A DNA stretch of 64,000 nucleotides from the NCBI RefSeq assembly GCF_016653615.1, contig NZ_CP067393.1:2495673-2559672 (forward strand), read 5' to 3'. The notes under the pieces were generated by a model. That model ran no database searches. It saw only the letters and a list, made by a program, of their open reading frames with translations, and was not told the DNA's origin. Numbering within the stretch: the first letter of the stretch is position 1; each line of letters starts with the position of its first letter. This DNA comes from Entomomonas asaccharolytica (GTDB lineage Bacteria > Pseudomonadota > Gammaproteobacteria > Pseudomonadales > Pseudomonadaceae). This document shows, in pieces, positions 37,414 to 47,764 of this stretch. The position numbers and the translations under genes were made by a program.

Positions 37414-37521
37414 ATGAACAAACGGCTTAAACTAAACATTATTTGGTTATTTTGTTTATTTATTGCCCTACCTAGTTGGGCAAAATCAACCCCTGAAATA
37501 ATGAAAGTGAATAAAACATAA
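37414..37521 (+). pseudogene. Truncated second immunity gene
   Basis: 35 codons encoding a signal peptide (WLFCLFIALPSWAKSTPE) clearly related to the start of the preceding immunity protein (SLLVALPSWAKLTPE). It stops 11 residues after the motif. RBS AAGGAAA is present. It is probably the remnant of a duplicated or exchanged immunity gene. Confidence 0.65.
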
Positions 37522-37686
37522 GTATTTTTAACTCTTAATCAATCTATACTAGATATAAACTAATAGATTTCAAGCCATTAAAAAGATAACAATCTATTTT
37601 AATACATTAGTCTAATATACTTTTGTTAAATAAAAATAGAATAATTCTAATAACCTGTTGTTAGATTAAATATTAAAGGAATAAAT

Positions 37687-38013
37687 ATGGCTAGAAATAA
37701 TCGCAACCAAAATCAAGCTCCCCCTCCAAGATGGACGGTAGATAATTATGATAGAAGAGATAGACTTATTGATGCTCAGCTTGCTAGTTTTCCTAATTTA
37801 ATAAATACTTATAGAGAGTTTGTAGACAATATACATCTACAAGGAATGTCTCCTCGTGCTGCTGTAGATGCTTTAGGTACAGATGCAAATTTAGAGTGCC
37901 TAGATCGTCGATATGATGCATGGTCTATACGATTAAGCCAGTCTCTAAGAGTGACCTTTAGGATAGTTGATAATAATACTGTTCATCTCCAACATGCAGG
38001 AAGCCATTATTAA
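37687..38013 (+). CDS. RelE/BECR-fold small toxin candidate
   Basis: 108 residues. The C-terminal strand pattern WSIRLSQSLRVTFRI, then VHLQHAGSHY, resembles RelE/YoeB-like and other BECR-fold RNases, where a final GG/SHY is common. The N-terminus (~1-25) is disordered and Pro/Gln-rich; the middle is helical. No antitoxin-sized gene flanks it. It could be a stand-alone T6SS-type effector, a displaced toxin tip, or a chromosomal toxin. AAAGGA precedes the ATG. Confidence 0.5.
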   Translation: MARNNRNQNQAPPPRWTVDNYDRRDRLIDAQLASFPNLINTYREFVDNIHLQGMSPRAAVDALGTDANLECLDRRYDAWSIRLSQSLRVTFRIVDNNTVHLQHAGSHY

Positions 38014-38059
38014 TTAGATTATTCATGGTAATATCTTTGTTTTGAAATGAACAAATAAT

Positions 38060-38566
38060 ATGAAACTGTTACCTATACTCTTACTCTGCCCTATCCTTTC
38101 TTTTGCTGATACTATCACTTGTAAAGTTGTGGGAATATCTGATGGCGATACTATTACTTGCCTAACTTATGAAAAAGTTCAACATAAGATTAGGCTATAT
38201 CAGATAGATGCGCCTGAGAATAAACAAGACTTCGGTACTGCATCCAAAAAAGCCTTATCTGACTTAATATTTAATAAGGATGTTCGTATTTTAACCTTTG
38301 GTAAAGATAAATATAAAAGAACACTAGGAACTGTATATATTGGAATTAAAAAATCGTGTGGTGGCGATTTAGCAGCTTATACCTGTATAAATTATTCTGA
38401 TGTCAATTTAAAAATGATTAGAAGTGGTATGGCTTGGTATTATCCTTTTGCCAAGAAAAATAAACAATATGAAAAAATGGAACAATACGCCAAAAATAAT
38501 AAAATAGGCTTATGGTCTCAAAAAGCTATAGCCCCGTGGGAGTTTAGAAAGAGCAAGAGAAAATAA
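38060..38566 (+). CDS. Secreted thermonuclease (SNase-like)
   Basis: 168 residues with a signal peptide (LLPILLLCPILSFA). The SNase domain shows VVGISDGDTITC, IRLYQIDAPENKQDFG (catalytic Arg/Asp/Glu region), KDKYKRTLGTVYI (second Arg) and MIRSGMAWYYP. It would hydrolyse DNA or RNA in the periplasm or outside the cell with Ca2+. Two cysteine pairs are consistent with export. It may be lysogenic-conversion cargo. Confidence 0.88.
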   Translation: MKLLPILLLCPILSFADTITCKVVGISDGDTITCLTYEKVQHKIRLYQIDAPENKQDFGTASKKALSDLIFNKDVRILTFGKDKYKRTLGTVYIGIKKSCGGDLAAYTCINYSDVNLKMIRSGMAWYYPFAKKNKQYEKMEQYAKNNKIGLWSQKAIAPWEFRKSKRK

Positions 38567-38612
38567 CTTCTCTATTACATGTATATCCAAAGACTACCTA
38601 TACAAGTCTAAT

Positions 38613-39077
38613 TTAAATACCAAAATGTAAAATGTAAAAACCCTCGTCTAGCGTAACAACTTCTGACATTTCACTAATAGCTTTAAGCTTTTGTAAAATG
38701 TAATCTTTTTTATATATTAGTTTTTCGTAATATCCACCATCCTCACTCTCTTCGTCAGTAACCCAACAGCCAGTTAGATTTAACTCTTCTTCTGGTGCAA
38801 TAGAAAAAAGTGCTAACCACGAATCTACAATATTTTGTAAATACTTTGCTTGATTCTTTGTGATTTTCGTAATTCCATACAAATTCAACCCTGTATTATC
38901 CCCTTCAGAATAAGCAGGAATCCATAATAAAGTATCTCTCATATACCATATTAAATCATCGTCTAACGTTACAGCACCACGCCTAATAGTATCGTAAGTT
39001 TTGAGCATAGCCTTGAAACTCATATCAAGAGGATAGTTTTTCTTATCTAGCAATATAAACTCATGATCTAATCCCAT
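38613..39077 (-). CDS. Hypothetical acidic protein at the prophage 2 left end
   Basis: 154 residues, acidic, soluble, Tyr/Trp-rich (DDDLIWYMRDTLLWIPAYSE). Family not recognised. It faces the tail operon's direction but is separated from it by 160 bp. It could be the last prophage gene or an immunity-type protein. Confidence 0.5.
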   Translation of the reverse strand: MGLDHEFILLDKKNYPLDMSFKAMLKTYDTIRRGAVTLDDDLIWYMRDTLLWIPAYSEGDNTGLNLYGITKITKNQAKYLQNIVDSWLALFSIAPEEELNLTGCWVTDEESEDGGYYEKLIYKKDYILQKLKAISEMSEVVTLDEGFYILHFGI

Positions 39078-39239
39078 ATAATCGCCTTAATATTATTGAT
39101 TAATTTAATCTATATAATCCCTTAACTTCGCAAGCTTAACAAGACATTGTTCATTGGAAGTTCCGTAAAGCTAGCAAAAAGAAGTGATTATTTACAATGA
39201 TAATTTGTTATAGTTAAAGATTAAAATAGAAATATGGTA

Positions 39240-40096
39240 TTATATTTTTATACCAATATTTCCATGAGTTACCCCTTGCTCAATATATTCAGGCTTAACC
39301 GAATCATTCGGATAGGAAATAGCATAGCCAGCAAGTCCTACTTGAGAACCATCACCAGCTAATCCCACCACAGAACCTAAAGAGCCATTTTGCCCTAGAT
39401 CACCGCCCTTGCCCCCTGCAATAGTATATCCATTAGCGAGCGTTTGACCTTTACCACCTTCTTCGATAGTAGCATCAATAGCACCATTACCAGCAGGTGT
39501 AGTACCTATTTCTTCACCAGCACCGCCACCACCATGAGCTAGACCTACTGTAATCTGGTTATTGCCAACTACTCTAAAACCTCTAGCAGTACCACCACCT
39601 CCACCACCACCACCAATGACGGCATAGTTTTCAATAGTAGTAAGAGGATAAAGGTTACGAATAGCATCACCACCATTATAGGCTTTCCCCCCTACTAATG
39701 GTGGGATACCATGACCGCCTTTACCAACAATGTATCCAACATTTAAAATAATGACCATGCTACCATCAGGAAAGTTATCATCAATTAATAAGGCTGGTTT
39801 AGTTATATCTTGTGAGCCTATTATGCCTTCATTCACTAATACAAAATTTTTAGACAATTTACTCATATCAAATAAACTGGACAAGGTAATATTGTATAAC
39901 GTTTGATCGACTGGATTATGATAAAGCTGATCATCTTTCAAATTTCCATCTGGCAATGGGAAAAATTGATATTTTCTACCCCAATCCCTATATTAATAAC
40001 ACCCTTTTTTACTTCGTGCATTTTGCCATTAAGATTTAAAATAATTTTATTTACTTTATGATAGGCATTATTCCAAGCTAGTTTTACAAGTATCAT
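39240..40096 (-). CDS. Glycine-rich tail-tip adhesin (one apparent frameshift)
   Basis: 285 residues when one base is restored in the A-run 39961-39965; the open frame 39240-39956 then continues upstream to the ATG at 40096. The N-terminal ~100 residues are a small fibre-like domain. The rest alternates Gly runs (GGGGGGGG, AHGGGGAGEE, EGGKGQ, GGKGGDLGQNG) as in T-even gp38-type adhesins, which bind the host surface at fibre tips. Its place at the end of the fibre genes agrees. Confidence 0.65.
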
Positions 40097-40102
40097 AATC
40101 AA

Positions 40103-40362
40103 CTAATTCCAGTAGGGATTAGGGTCATAAATAAGATAGCCTTCTAAATGCTCACCCGTTCCATCAGGAGGCACTTCTGTTGCTATATTCCATTTAATTT
40201 GACGATCTAAAAATAGGGAATACTACCTGCTACCCTTGTACTACGTTCAGGATTTTCTCTTTCGTAGGCAATACATACACTGTCTACTTCTGTATCTTTG
40301 GCTTGTGCAATAACATTATTAGCCGTTCCTAGAACCAGTGGCTTTTTCTTTTCATCTGCCAT
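40103..40362 (-). CDS. Small tail protein (one apparent frameshift)
   Basis: 86 residues if one base is restored in the A-run 40209-40213: MADEKKKPLVLGTAN at the start, IKWNIATEVPPDG and YLIYDPNPYWN at the end. Too short for the open-frame list because of the shift. It lies between two fibre genes on the same strand. Function unknown. Confidence 0.5.
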
Positions 40363-40372
40363 AATAAACACC

Positions 40373-40887
40373 TTATAGTTGTGTATAATCTTCTTGAATG
40401 GTCATTAATTCGGTAGCAGATTTTGCTTTTCCCACATATTGATGAATTTTCCCATCATTAGTGTTAGGGTCTAAAGGCGTAGTAACAATTTGTCCTGTTG
40501 TACCTAAATAATAGCGTGAACCAATGGTTAATCCTGATAATGCAGCATTAACAGTGCCTAATGGATAAACGGCTACTGTCTCGCCTGAAGCTACCGCTTC
40601 TTTAATAAATCCCTCCCTGGTCGAGTATTAGAATTATCTGCCATCCGAATAGAGGCTGTACCGCTATCCTCAAAGATATTAACAAATGATCCTGCACTAA
40701 TCGCTTCACTTGCCATAATAATATCAGGTGTTTCGGTAGTATCAGGTAGCATTGAAACATCCAGTTTACCTTCACTGTCTAACGCAGGGATTTTTCCTGC
40801 ATCAGCCGCACCTGTACTGATCGTAATTGCACTCACTAACTTACGTACACCATTTACTAATGTTAAAATCTTTTGTACTGCCATCAT
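40373..40887 (-). CDS. Tail fibre protein (one apparent frameshift)
   Basis: 171 residues when one base is restored in the C-run 40615-40617. Begins AVQKILTLVNGVRKLVSAI with an SSTGAADAGK-like linker (STGAADAGKIPALDSEGKLD), continuing past the shift as GFIKEAVASGETVAVYPLG to a stop at 40373. This start and linker pattern is typical of phage tail-fibre or head-fibre proteins. Confidence 0.6.
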
Positions 40888-40895
40888 TTACCTAC

Positions 40896-41351
40896 CTATA
40901 ATTCAATGGGGTCTTGGATATTTAATAAAATTGTTTTGTCTGCTATTGCTGTACCAATAAGTACACAATAACCTTTATTTAAAGGTGTTTGAGTCAATGC
41001 ACCCTCTACCCCTAAATAAACTCTATCTAAATTAAAGTTAAAAGATTGGTCTGTTAGTTCACCCTGTCTTTTAATTTTTATAGGATTATTTTGCATAGCT
41101 CCAGTTACTGCTATACCTGCAATAAAGAATATATTGTCACTGTCTGAACTATCGAGTTGATAAGCCTTACCTGTTTTTACATAGACTACTTTTAAAGCTG
41201 AAATAGTTTGCCCTGCATTCACTGTCAACAGATCGGTATCACCATCCTTACCTGCTGCCCCTCTAATACCAGCCATGACAATGTGTGGTTGTTTTGTGAT
41301 TGTATTATTAACCACGATTTGAGAGGTATTATCCGCATCAATTACTTTCAT
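40896..41351 (-). CDS. Tail fibre-associated protein with collagen-like turn
   Basis: 151 residues. A short G-X-Y stretch (GIRGAAGKDGDTD) follows the N-terminal ~30 residues, then a beta-rich domain. Such segments trimerise at the virion-proximal part of fibres. The start overlaps the upstream gene by four bases. Confidence 0.6.
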   Translation of the reverse strand: MKVIDADNTSQIVVNNTITKQPHIVMAGIRGAAGKDGDTDLLTVNAGQTISALKVVYVKTGKAYQLDSSDSDNIFFIAGIAVTGAMQNNPIKIKRQGELTDQSFNFNLDRVYLGVEGALTQTPLNKGYCVLIGTAIADKTILLNIQDPIEL

Positions 41352-41920
41352 CGCGTGACCTCTGGTTCAATAGTTACGCTACTTGGACTAACTACTGATA
41401 ACACTTCACCTGAAGGAGCAATAGCTTCTATATCATAGATAGCATTACGCCAACAAAACGTTGCTGTTACTTCCGCAGGAATTTGTAAGATAATTACATG
41501 GTTTTGAGCATCTACAATAACCTGATCCCATTGATAAAATATTTCTTTACTGTTGATATGGGGTCTAATGCTTGCTCTTGCTGTAAATCCTGTTAAGTCA
41601 TAAGGTTTATAGTAAGAAATCATGCCATTTCCTAAATAAGGACGTTTGCAACAGACTGTCATTTGGTTGATTTCAATAATATCTTTATCTATAACCATAG
41701 CTATTACAGGGCATTCTGTATTTAACTCAAAAGGATTTTTGACACAGCTAATAGTCACAGGCCAATTATCAGGAATACCATGATCTTTTACTAAGAGACG
41801 AACAGGTGCTTTACTAATAAGTTCTGAAATAGGTCTATAAACTATTTCGTTATCAGCTAGTTTAAATCCATAATTAAAGGTTTTACCTTGTTGTATGGTT
41901 ATATCTATTGGTTGTGTCAT
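41348..41920 (-). CDS. Baseplate/fibre-attachment protein (BppU-like)
   Basis: 190 residues. The C-terminal half has the pattern DLTGFTARASIRPH ... IILQIPAEVTATFCWRNAIYDIEAI ... VTIEPEVTR, common in phage proteins that sit upstream of fibre genes and link them to the tail. Promoter box copy 4 lies 22 bp upstream. Confidence 0.6.
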   Translation of the reverse strand: MTQPIDITIQQGKTFNYGFKLADNEIVYRPISELISKAPVRLLVKDHGIPDNWPVTISCVKNPFELNTECPVIAMVIDKDIIEINQMTVCCKRPYLGNGMISYYKPYDLTGFTARASIRPHINSKEIFYQWDQVIVDAQNHVIILQIPAEVTATFCWRNAIYDIEAIAPSGEVLSVVSPSSVTIEPEVTR

Positions 41921-41941
41921 AGCTATCCTCTTTTAAGGATA

Positions 41942-41969
41942 AAATTATGTCCCTTTATGGTCTTGTCAA
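41942..41969 (-). promoter_or_regulatory. 28-bp conserved promoter-like box, copy 4
   Basis: Minus-strand TTGACA ... GGGACATAAT. Its TTGACA contains the restored stop codon (TGA at 41966-41968) of the upstream fibre gene. It drives the fibre-attachment block 39240-41920. Confidence 0.7.
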
Positions 41970-44007
41970 GATTTTTTGTTATTATTGTCTGCAAAAGCAT
42001 TACTATAATTGATTGCATAGAACTCATTGCCTAAAAATACAGTCCTCCCCTGCGGTATAAGGACTGTCTATAATTTTATGAAAAGTTTTAGCTGAGTCTT
42101 TAGAAATATAAACTTTGCCACTTTTTCCCTGCGTTCCCACTCTGTAGATAATCCCTGCTGGAATAATCTCTTTACCGTTCTTATCGGTTACTTTTTCTGG
42201 TAGCAGGTAGCCACAATATCACCATCTGCTTTAGGTGTCCTTTTGAGGACTTCAAAGGTCTGTGTTTCAATATCAAATTTAACCAGTAGATTTTCTTCAT
42301 GCTTGGGGTAAGACCTAAAACAAAATAATACTTCAGTATCACTAATGACCGTGCCATACTTTCTACCCCATGTTATAGGAAAAATATCTGCATAAAGCCA
42401 TAAATATTTATGGTGACGATAGGTAGTATCATTTTCTGAAATTAAGTTTGCCCCAAACTTTAATTTTGCAGTATCAAATTTATATATTTTTCCATCAATA
42501 TAGAGATGGAAGAAGGTTTCCAAATTGGTATCAGGATCATTCATATCTTCTATAGAACTTTCCCCTGCATAGTTTGCCGCCGCTTCATCATATCTTTTGT
42601 GTCGAGTATTAGACACTAATACAATTTCTTTATCGCCAACTGTATCAGCCCAAAGGGTATGGTATATATTCCAGAATGCACCATCAGTACCACCAAACTT
42701 TTTACTCGTCTGTGAGTTACCAGAAGCATCATGTTCAATCACTTTGGTTTCTTCAAAGGCTAATGCCCCATCTTCACGTAGTTTAAAATAAACTCTTAAC
42801 ACTGCCGTTTGTGAGTCATAAACATTATAGGTTCCACCACCACTCGTACTTGTTCTTTCACTATAGTGACTACGAACACCTGATAGATAGATGGCGAATC
42901 CCTTACTTGTACCTACTATTAATGGCTGCCCTAGTAGATTAGGTAAATAGCCAAGCCATTTACCACCCTCTTTTGGTGGTACGCTTATCAATGATGCCGC
43001 ATCACGCCATTTATCAGCATTTTCTTCATATTTTTCTAAATAAAAAAATGCTTCTTCTGAAGAGTGAGTTGGCGTTACCTGTAGTCTTATAGGTGTATAT
43101 GAGCCATTTCTTGTATCCAGTACAAAAATAAACAACGCCGCTTGTCCATAACCAGCATAATAATCTTTATAGGTAATACTGGTCGATGTTTCTTTTAGTA
43201 TCTCAGGGTTAGGATTTTCACAAAAACAAACACCGCCCATAATTCTAAGTGAGTTGTAAGCCATTGCATAGCTGCCACCTATTGCTATATAGGGTAATAA
43301 CGCTCCGCCTCTTGGCTTTCTTTGAGCAATGGATATATCTAATTGTTTTAATGTATTTGAGTTTTCAAAAATTGTCATCGCTAAATTACCCAAGTAGCCA
43401 TTGCCTTTTAGCTCTTTTCTTGCAATGCCTCTTTCAATAAAAAAATAACTCCAACACCTTGAGCGTTTTGCACCTTTGTAACCATCAGGCCAGCTATCAG
43501 CATCATTCCAGCCATCTAGTGAGCCTGTATTATTATCTTTATATCTGATATTTTCACTGACTGAAATAATAGATCGCTCTACTGCTGAAGCCCTATATTC
43601 AACATAGGGTTTTTCACTGCTTTCACTACCCAAAGAGTAATATAAATAACCTAATTTTTAGGTTCTCTTTTGATTTTTATAGAACCTTCTTTTATTTTAT
43701 TTTTTACATTGGGGTTAAACACATCACGCCCTGTATTTAGTTCTATTACATGGGTTTCTGCTTGTTGTTGTAACCACTGAACCTCGTTAAAGGTAGCCAG
43801 TATGCCAACTAAACATACATTGCTATCAATCACTTTGGTATTAATAAATTGTCCTGATTTTATGCTTTTCCCTATATAGCCTTTATAAAAATGATTCATG
43901 TACAGAGCATTACTATAATCTAATGTTTTAGCCCTGTTTTTAAAATAGGAAGCATATTTTTGACCACTGACTGAGGCGATAGATAACGAATGTAAGTATT
44001 TACTCAT
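41966..44007 (-). CDS. Large tail fibre/tail protein (four apparent frameshifts)
   Basis: 681 residues when four single-base losses are restored: T-run 43655-43659, CC at 42211-42212, C-run 42047-42050 and A-run 42033-42037. The open pieces are 43651-44007, 42188-43633 and the tail to 41966. Restored joins read naturally (KREPKKLGYLYYSLGSES; DIVGYLLPEKVTDKNG; YTAGGGLYFLGNEF). The body looks beta-propeller-like with Trp/Tyr-rich blades. A receptor-binding or tail-sheath-like role is possible; no enzyme motif seen. Confidence 0.6.
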
Positions 44008-44983
44008 CTATCAGTTCCTCTGAATACACGAACTCTTTCCAAAATCCATTGGTGGTATCGTAGTAAATTTCATACGATTGGTGGGCTGCTGAACCAAAAT
44101 AATTAATGCCCAACTCAGGGTATAGGCTTGGCAAATCAGGCTTGGTTAGCTCAGTTTTGTCTGACTTATTAATAAAAAATAGTTGTCTATCCCATGAGGT
44201 AGGATTTCTACCATTCCATAGCACATAACAGCTTTCTTCATTAACAGGTAATACTAAACTTCTACGAAAGCCCATATTTTTAACAGTAGCAATATAGCCA
44301 CTGGTATTTTGTTTTATAGCCCATTCATTAGCAGGGTAGATAATATTTAAGTAATCAGTACTTTCAAAAGGTATCAACCCTTTAAAAATTTGTTGTCCTG
44401 CATAAGTAAATTGTTCATTGTCTTTTAAACCACCACTATTAAGCTTTTGGTTATCTAATAAGATACCATCGCCATTGTCTTTAAAAGTAAATAATGCCAG
44501 CTGCATACCTGTATCTGTAATAACTGCATTAAAATAACTTTGAGGATAATATTCATCAGGTAAGATATAGCGAATAACATTATTATTAACATCCTCTAAA
44601 GATAAGGTTTTATCTATTCGATTTGTTTTAAAGTATCCATATAAATTAGGGATACCACAAATAGAAGAGGTATTGAATCCTTTGCTATGTTTGGCGTGTA
44701 CGATTGAGTTTTTATAAGCTCCAATAGTTATATCATTATCAGTAATCCAGTTAATTCTTGCTTTATATTTATCCGTTATCGTTCCTGCACCACCATAGTC
44801 AAAACACATAAAATGTAGATAATCGTCATGGATAACAAAAGTATAACTGTATGTACTATTATATTTTGGGTATGGTTCACCACTCACTACTGTATCATAG
44901 GGCGTATGAGCAAAATCTAAGATAATTCTTTCAACAATACCCATTTTGAGAATCGCACCGTTGAAAGGGTCTGTTAATAACAA
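44000..44983 (-). CDS. Tail protein, beta-rich
   Basis: 327 residues from TTG 44983, and probably longer. An ATG at 45044, overlapping the previous stop (ATGATTAG), starts MIRPVELSLFF, which would join this frame after a length error in the T6 or A5 runs near 45005-45020. Beta-rich and aromatic, similar in style to the fibre gene downstream, which it overlaps by eight bases. No family recognised. Confidence 0.5.
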   Translation of the reverse strand: MLLTDPFNGAILKMGIVERIILDFAHTPYDTVVSGEPYPKYNSTYSYTFVIHDDYLHFMCFDYGGAGTITDKYKARINWITDNDITIGAYKNSIVHAKHSKGFNTSSICGIPNLYGYFKTNRIDKTLSLEDVNNNVIRYILPDEYYPQSYFNAVITDTGMQLALFTFKDNGDGILLDNQKLNSGGLKDNEQFTYAGQQIFKGLIPFESTDYLNIIYPANEWAIKQNTSGYIATVKNMGFRRSLVLPVNEESCYVLWNGRNPTSWDRQLFFINKSDKTELTKPDLPSLYPELGINYFGSAAHQSYEIYYDTTNGFWKEFVYSEELIDE

Positions 44984-45036
44984 TAATAATAATTGATCAT
45001 GTATCTTTTTGAAAAAATAACGATAATTCTACGGGT

Positions 45037-45996
45037 CTAATCATCAGATACGGTCTCCATTTGTGCCACAAGAATAGAGTTGGCATTGGAGGCAGCAGCA
45101 GCTATTTGTGCAAAAGACTCTGCTGCTCTAGCTACGGCTGGATTAAAGGAAGGATCAGGACGATAAGCATCTATTTTAAGTTTTTCGTAGGTATTACCAG
45201 CATCCAATTGAGCGGTGGCAGCCGTTAGTTTTAAACGCTCAAAACCCAGTTCATTATCATAGTAACTGCCTAATGCTCTGTAGTAAGCATTATAGATATT
45301 GGCTTTGGCTTCGGCTATTCTGGTTTGATAGTTAGGCATATCCATGAATAATTTATAGAAATCAGCCATTGCTTTTAATAGGGCAATTTTTAAATTAATC
45401 GCCTGTTCTACTGCAAATTTGAGTAAATCGAGTTTGACATTGATCTCATTGATCATGATTTCTTTATTGGCTACTGAAATAGTATCACTGGCATTTTCTT
45501 CTACTTGGGCAATGGCTGATACCATTGCACCCATAGGAAGAGTAAAGCCACGACTAGAGAATTCAGCATAGATTTGATTTTTCTCTATGTGAGCCGTTTT
45601 ATAAGCATTATCCCTTGCCTGATTCCACACTGCCCTAAACACTTGTTCACTGTTGCCATACGGGTCTTCGCCTGAAATCACTTTGCATAGCCATTCTTCA
45701 GGTAATGTTCTTAGGCAGCATTTGAGCAATGGGAAGTATTTATCTATAAGCTTCTCTGCTTCAGTATCTAGCCATTTAATAAAATCATTATCTAACCCAT
45801 CAGGAATAAGGTCATCTATAGATAAAGAAGGTGGTGGTATATAAGGTTTATTAAATTGATAAGATAGATTATGTCTGCTGACATTGCCCAAATAATCAGA
45901 AAATCGTATTCTGCTAGCTGTTTGTCTGGCTTGACTGATGCCTTCGCTAACAGTTTGCATGTTGCTATTTAATACTGTATCTACTGTAACAGCCAT
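45037..45996 (-). CDS. Helical virion/tail protein
   Basis: 319 residues, rich in long helices (EINVKLDLLKFAVEQAINLK; ANIYNAYYRALGSYYDNEL) and ending in an Ala-rich stretch. Coiled-coil-like tail or ejection proteins of podoviruses look similar. It lies five bases after the gene upstream. Confidence 0.5.
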   Translation of the reverse strand: MAVTVDTVLNSNMQTVSEGISQARQTASRIRFSDYLGNVSRHNLSYQFNKPYIPPPSLSIDDLIPDGLDNDFIKWLDTEAEKLIDKYFPLLKCCLRTLPEEWLCKVISGEDPYGNSEQVFRAVWNQARDNAYKTAHIEKNQIYAEFSSRGFTLPMGAMVSAIAQVEENASDTISVANKEIMINEINVKLDLLKFAVEQAINLKIALLKAMADFYKLFMDMPNYQTRIAEAKANIYNAYYRALGSYYDNELGFERLKLTAATAQLDAGNTYEKLKIDAYRPDPSFNPAVARAAESFAQIAAAASNANSILVAQMETVSDD

Positions 45997-46001
45997 TTTA
46001 A

Positions 46002-47764
46002 CTACCTTCTAATTCTACGCTGTGATAAGCCCACTTCAAATTCAAGGCTATCTATTTCTGCATACGTTATATCTTCTAATACTAAGTTCATGCGCCAATA
46101 TCGCCCTGCCACACCTTTGGCCATAAAGGTTCTGCGCTGGCTTTGAGTATCCTCGAATCTGTAAACGTTGGTATGTTTGTCATCTACCACGACTTTTAAA
46201 TACACATCACCATCACTACGAATACCAAGATAAGCAGATGAAACACGTTTGATATTAGGCATTCCCCAGTCTTTTGCGCCTATATCTAGTTCGGCATTGA
46301 TTAGTTGTCCGTTATCGGTAATACCCGTTAGGCGATAGAGGCCATCTGACTTAATGCCATAGGTAACACCATTACAATTAGCGAAAGATGTAAAATCAAA
46401 GTTGTCATACAAAGATAATGCGAAATTAGCGACATTGACTGCATACTGGTAATTTTTAGTATCCTGTGGTGAAACTTGGCTAATTAATTTGATTTTTCTT
46501 CAAACAGGAGTTGCAAAGTGGTAGCAAAATCAATTTGTTCATTAATATAAATTGATTCATTTCCATCAATGGTAAATACTAAAGCAACCTCTATGCTATC
46601 TTGTATTTCAATGGTTTCAGTAAATAATAGAACGGTTATGCTGTCGGTAGTTTGTTCGGTATTGATAACGATATATTCTTGTAAGTCTATGGTGTCGCCT
46701 GTCTCGTTACTACTGGTAAATGATCCCGTTGGTAGTGGTAATTGGTTTATAAACTCAGCATAGTATTTCCTATCCGACATGATCATATTACGAAGAGGAA
46801 TAGGTGTTAAAGCTAGATCAGCTACACCACCATTAATAGCTAGCATAGGTAGCTGAACAAGAGCTGGCATCATGCCAAGAAAAACACCTATTTGTATTGG
46901 TGGTGAAGGATCACTGGTAAAGGGTTCTGTCTGGATAGGTATAGCTGATTCAAAACCACCATAAAATTCTTGAAAGAAATTACCCTTTAAATTAAGTGGA
47001 TTAAAAAAGTAGTTACCTACATCTAACTCGCCTGTTAATGCTGGCATCACGCCATTAAGTAAATTACTATCAATATTGGAAAAGCCACCAGTCATTGTTA
47101 TTTTTGCTATAGCGAGATTATTATCAATGCTGATAAATTCAGGATTATCAACAAAGTCATTAATCATATAGAGGGTAGATTCTGCAAAGATATTGCCCTT
47201 TATGGTGTTATTACTTTTATAGACTGTTTCAAACTCTCCGTCTATTTCAGCAAAGTAGCTTATCTCACCTGATAAAGCTCTGATCATAAAGCGTGGTCGG
47301 TACATTAGCTCTACATTGACAATCTGTTTTATAACACCTGATTCAATAATATAGCTATGCAAACTACCATCTAGCTCATTGACCTTAAATAGAAAGCCAT
47401 GTGCTACATGGTAATAATTTCTTATGTCTTTACCATCAGATAAACCGCAAATAATACCTATAAAGTTCTGTGGCACATTAAAAGAGAATTGGCAATTATC
47501 AGCAAAACTGACTACACTAACTGCACCAGCGTTCCAGCCTGTCATCGGTTTAACAGATTCTTGTGAAGGTACTGCTGGTTTGCCAGGTATTGCTGGGTAG
47601 CATACGGTTTCTGGTCGATACTCGGACACAAAGCGTACTGTACCATTTTCAAAGACTATTTCTGTATGTAGCTTATATTCCACTCTACAAAAAGCAGGTC
47701 TACCAACTTCAGCAGGTATTTTAGGAATATAAGAATAAATACCTGTTTTAATTAATTTGTTCAT
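46002..47764 (-). CDS. Large tail/structural protein (one apparent frameshift)
   Basis: 587 residues when one base is restored in the T-run 46493-46497, joining 46484-47764 to 46002-46412 through LFEEKIKLISQVSPQDTKNY. The first half is beta-rich with a Pro-rich loop. The end has GVTYGIKSDGLYRLTGI and a WRMNLVLEDITYAEIDSLEF strand segment typical of phage structural repeats. Overlaps the upstream gene by four bases. Confidence 0.55.

Noticed and set aside
39240-44007. True degradation of the fibre genes
   Set aside because: All shifts are single losses in base runs, no in-frame stops otherwise accumulate, and restored frames give natural proteins.
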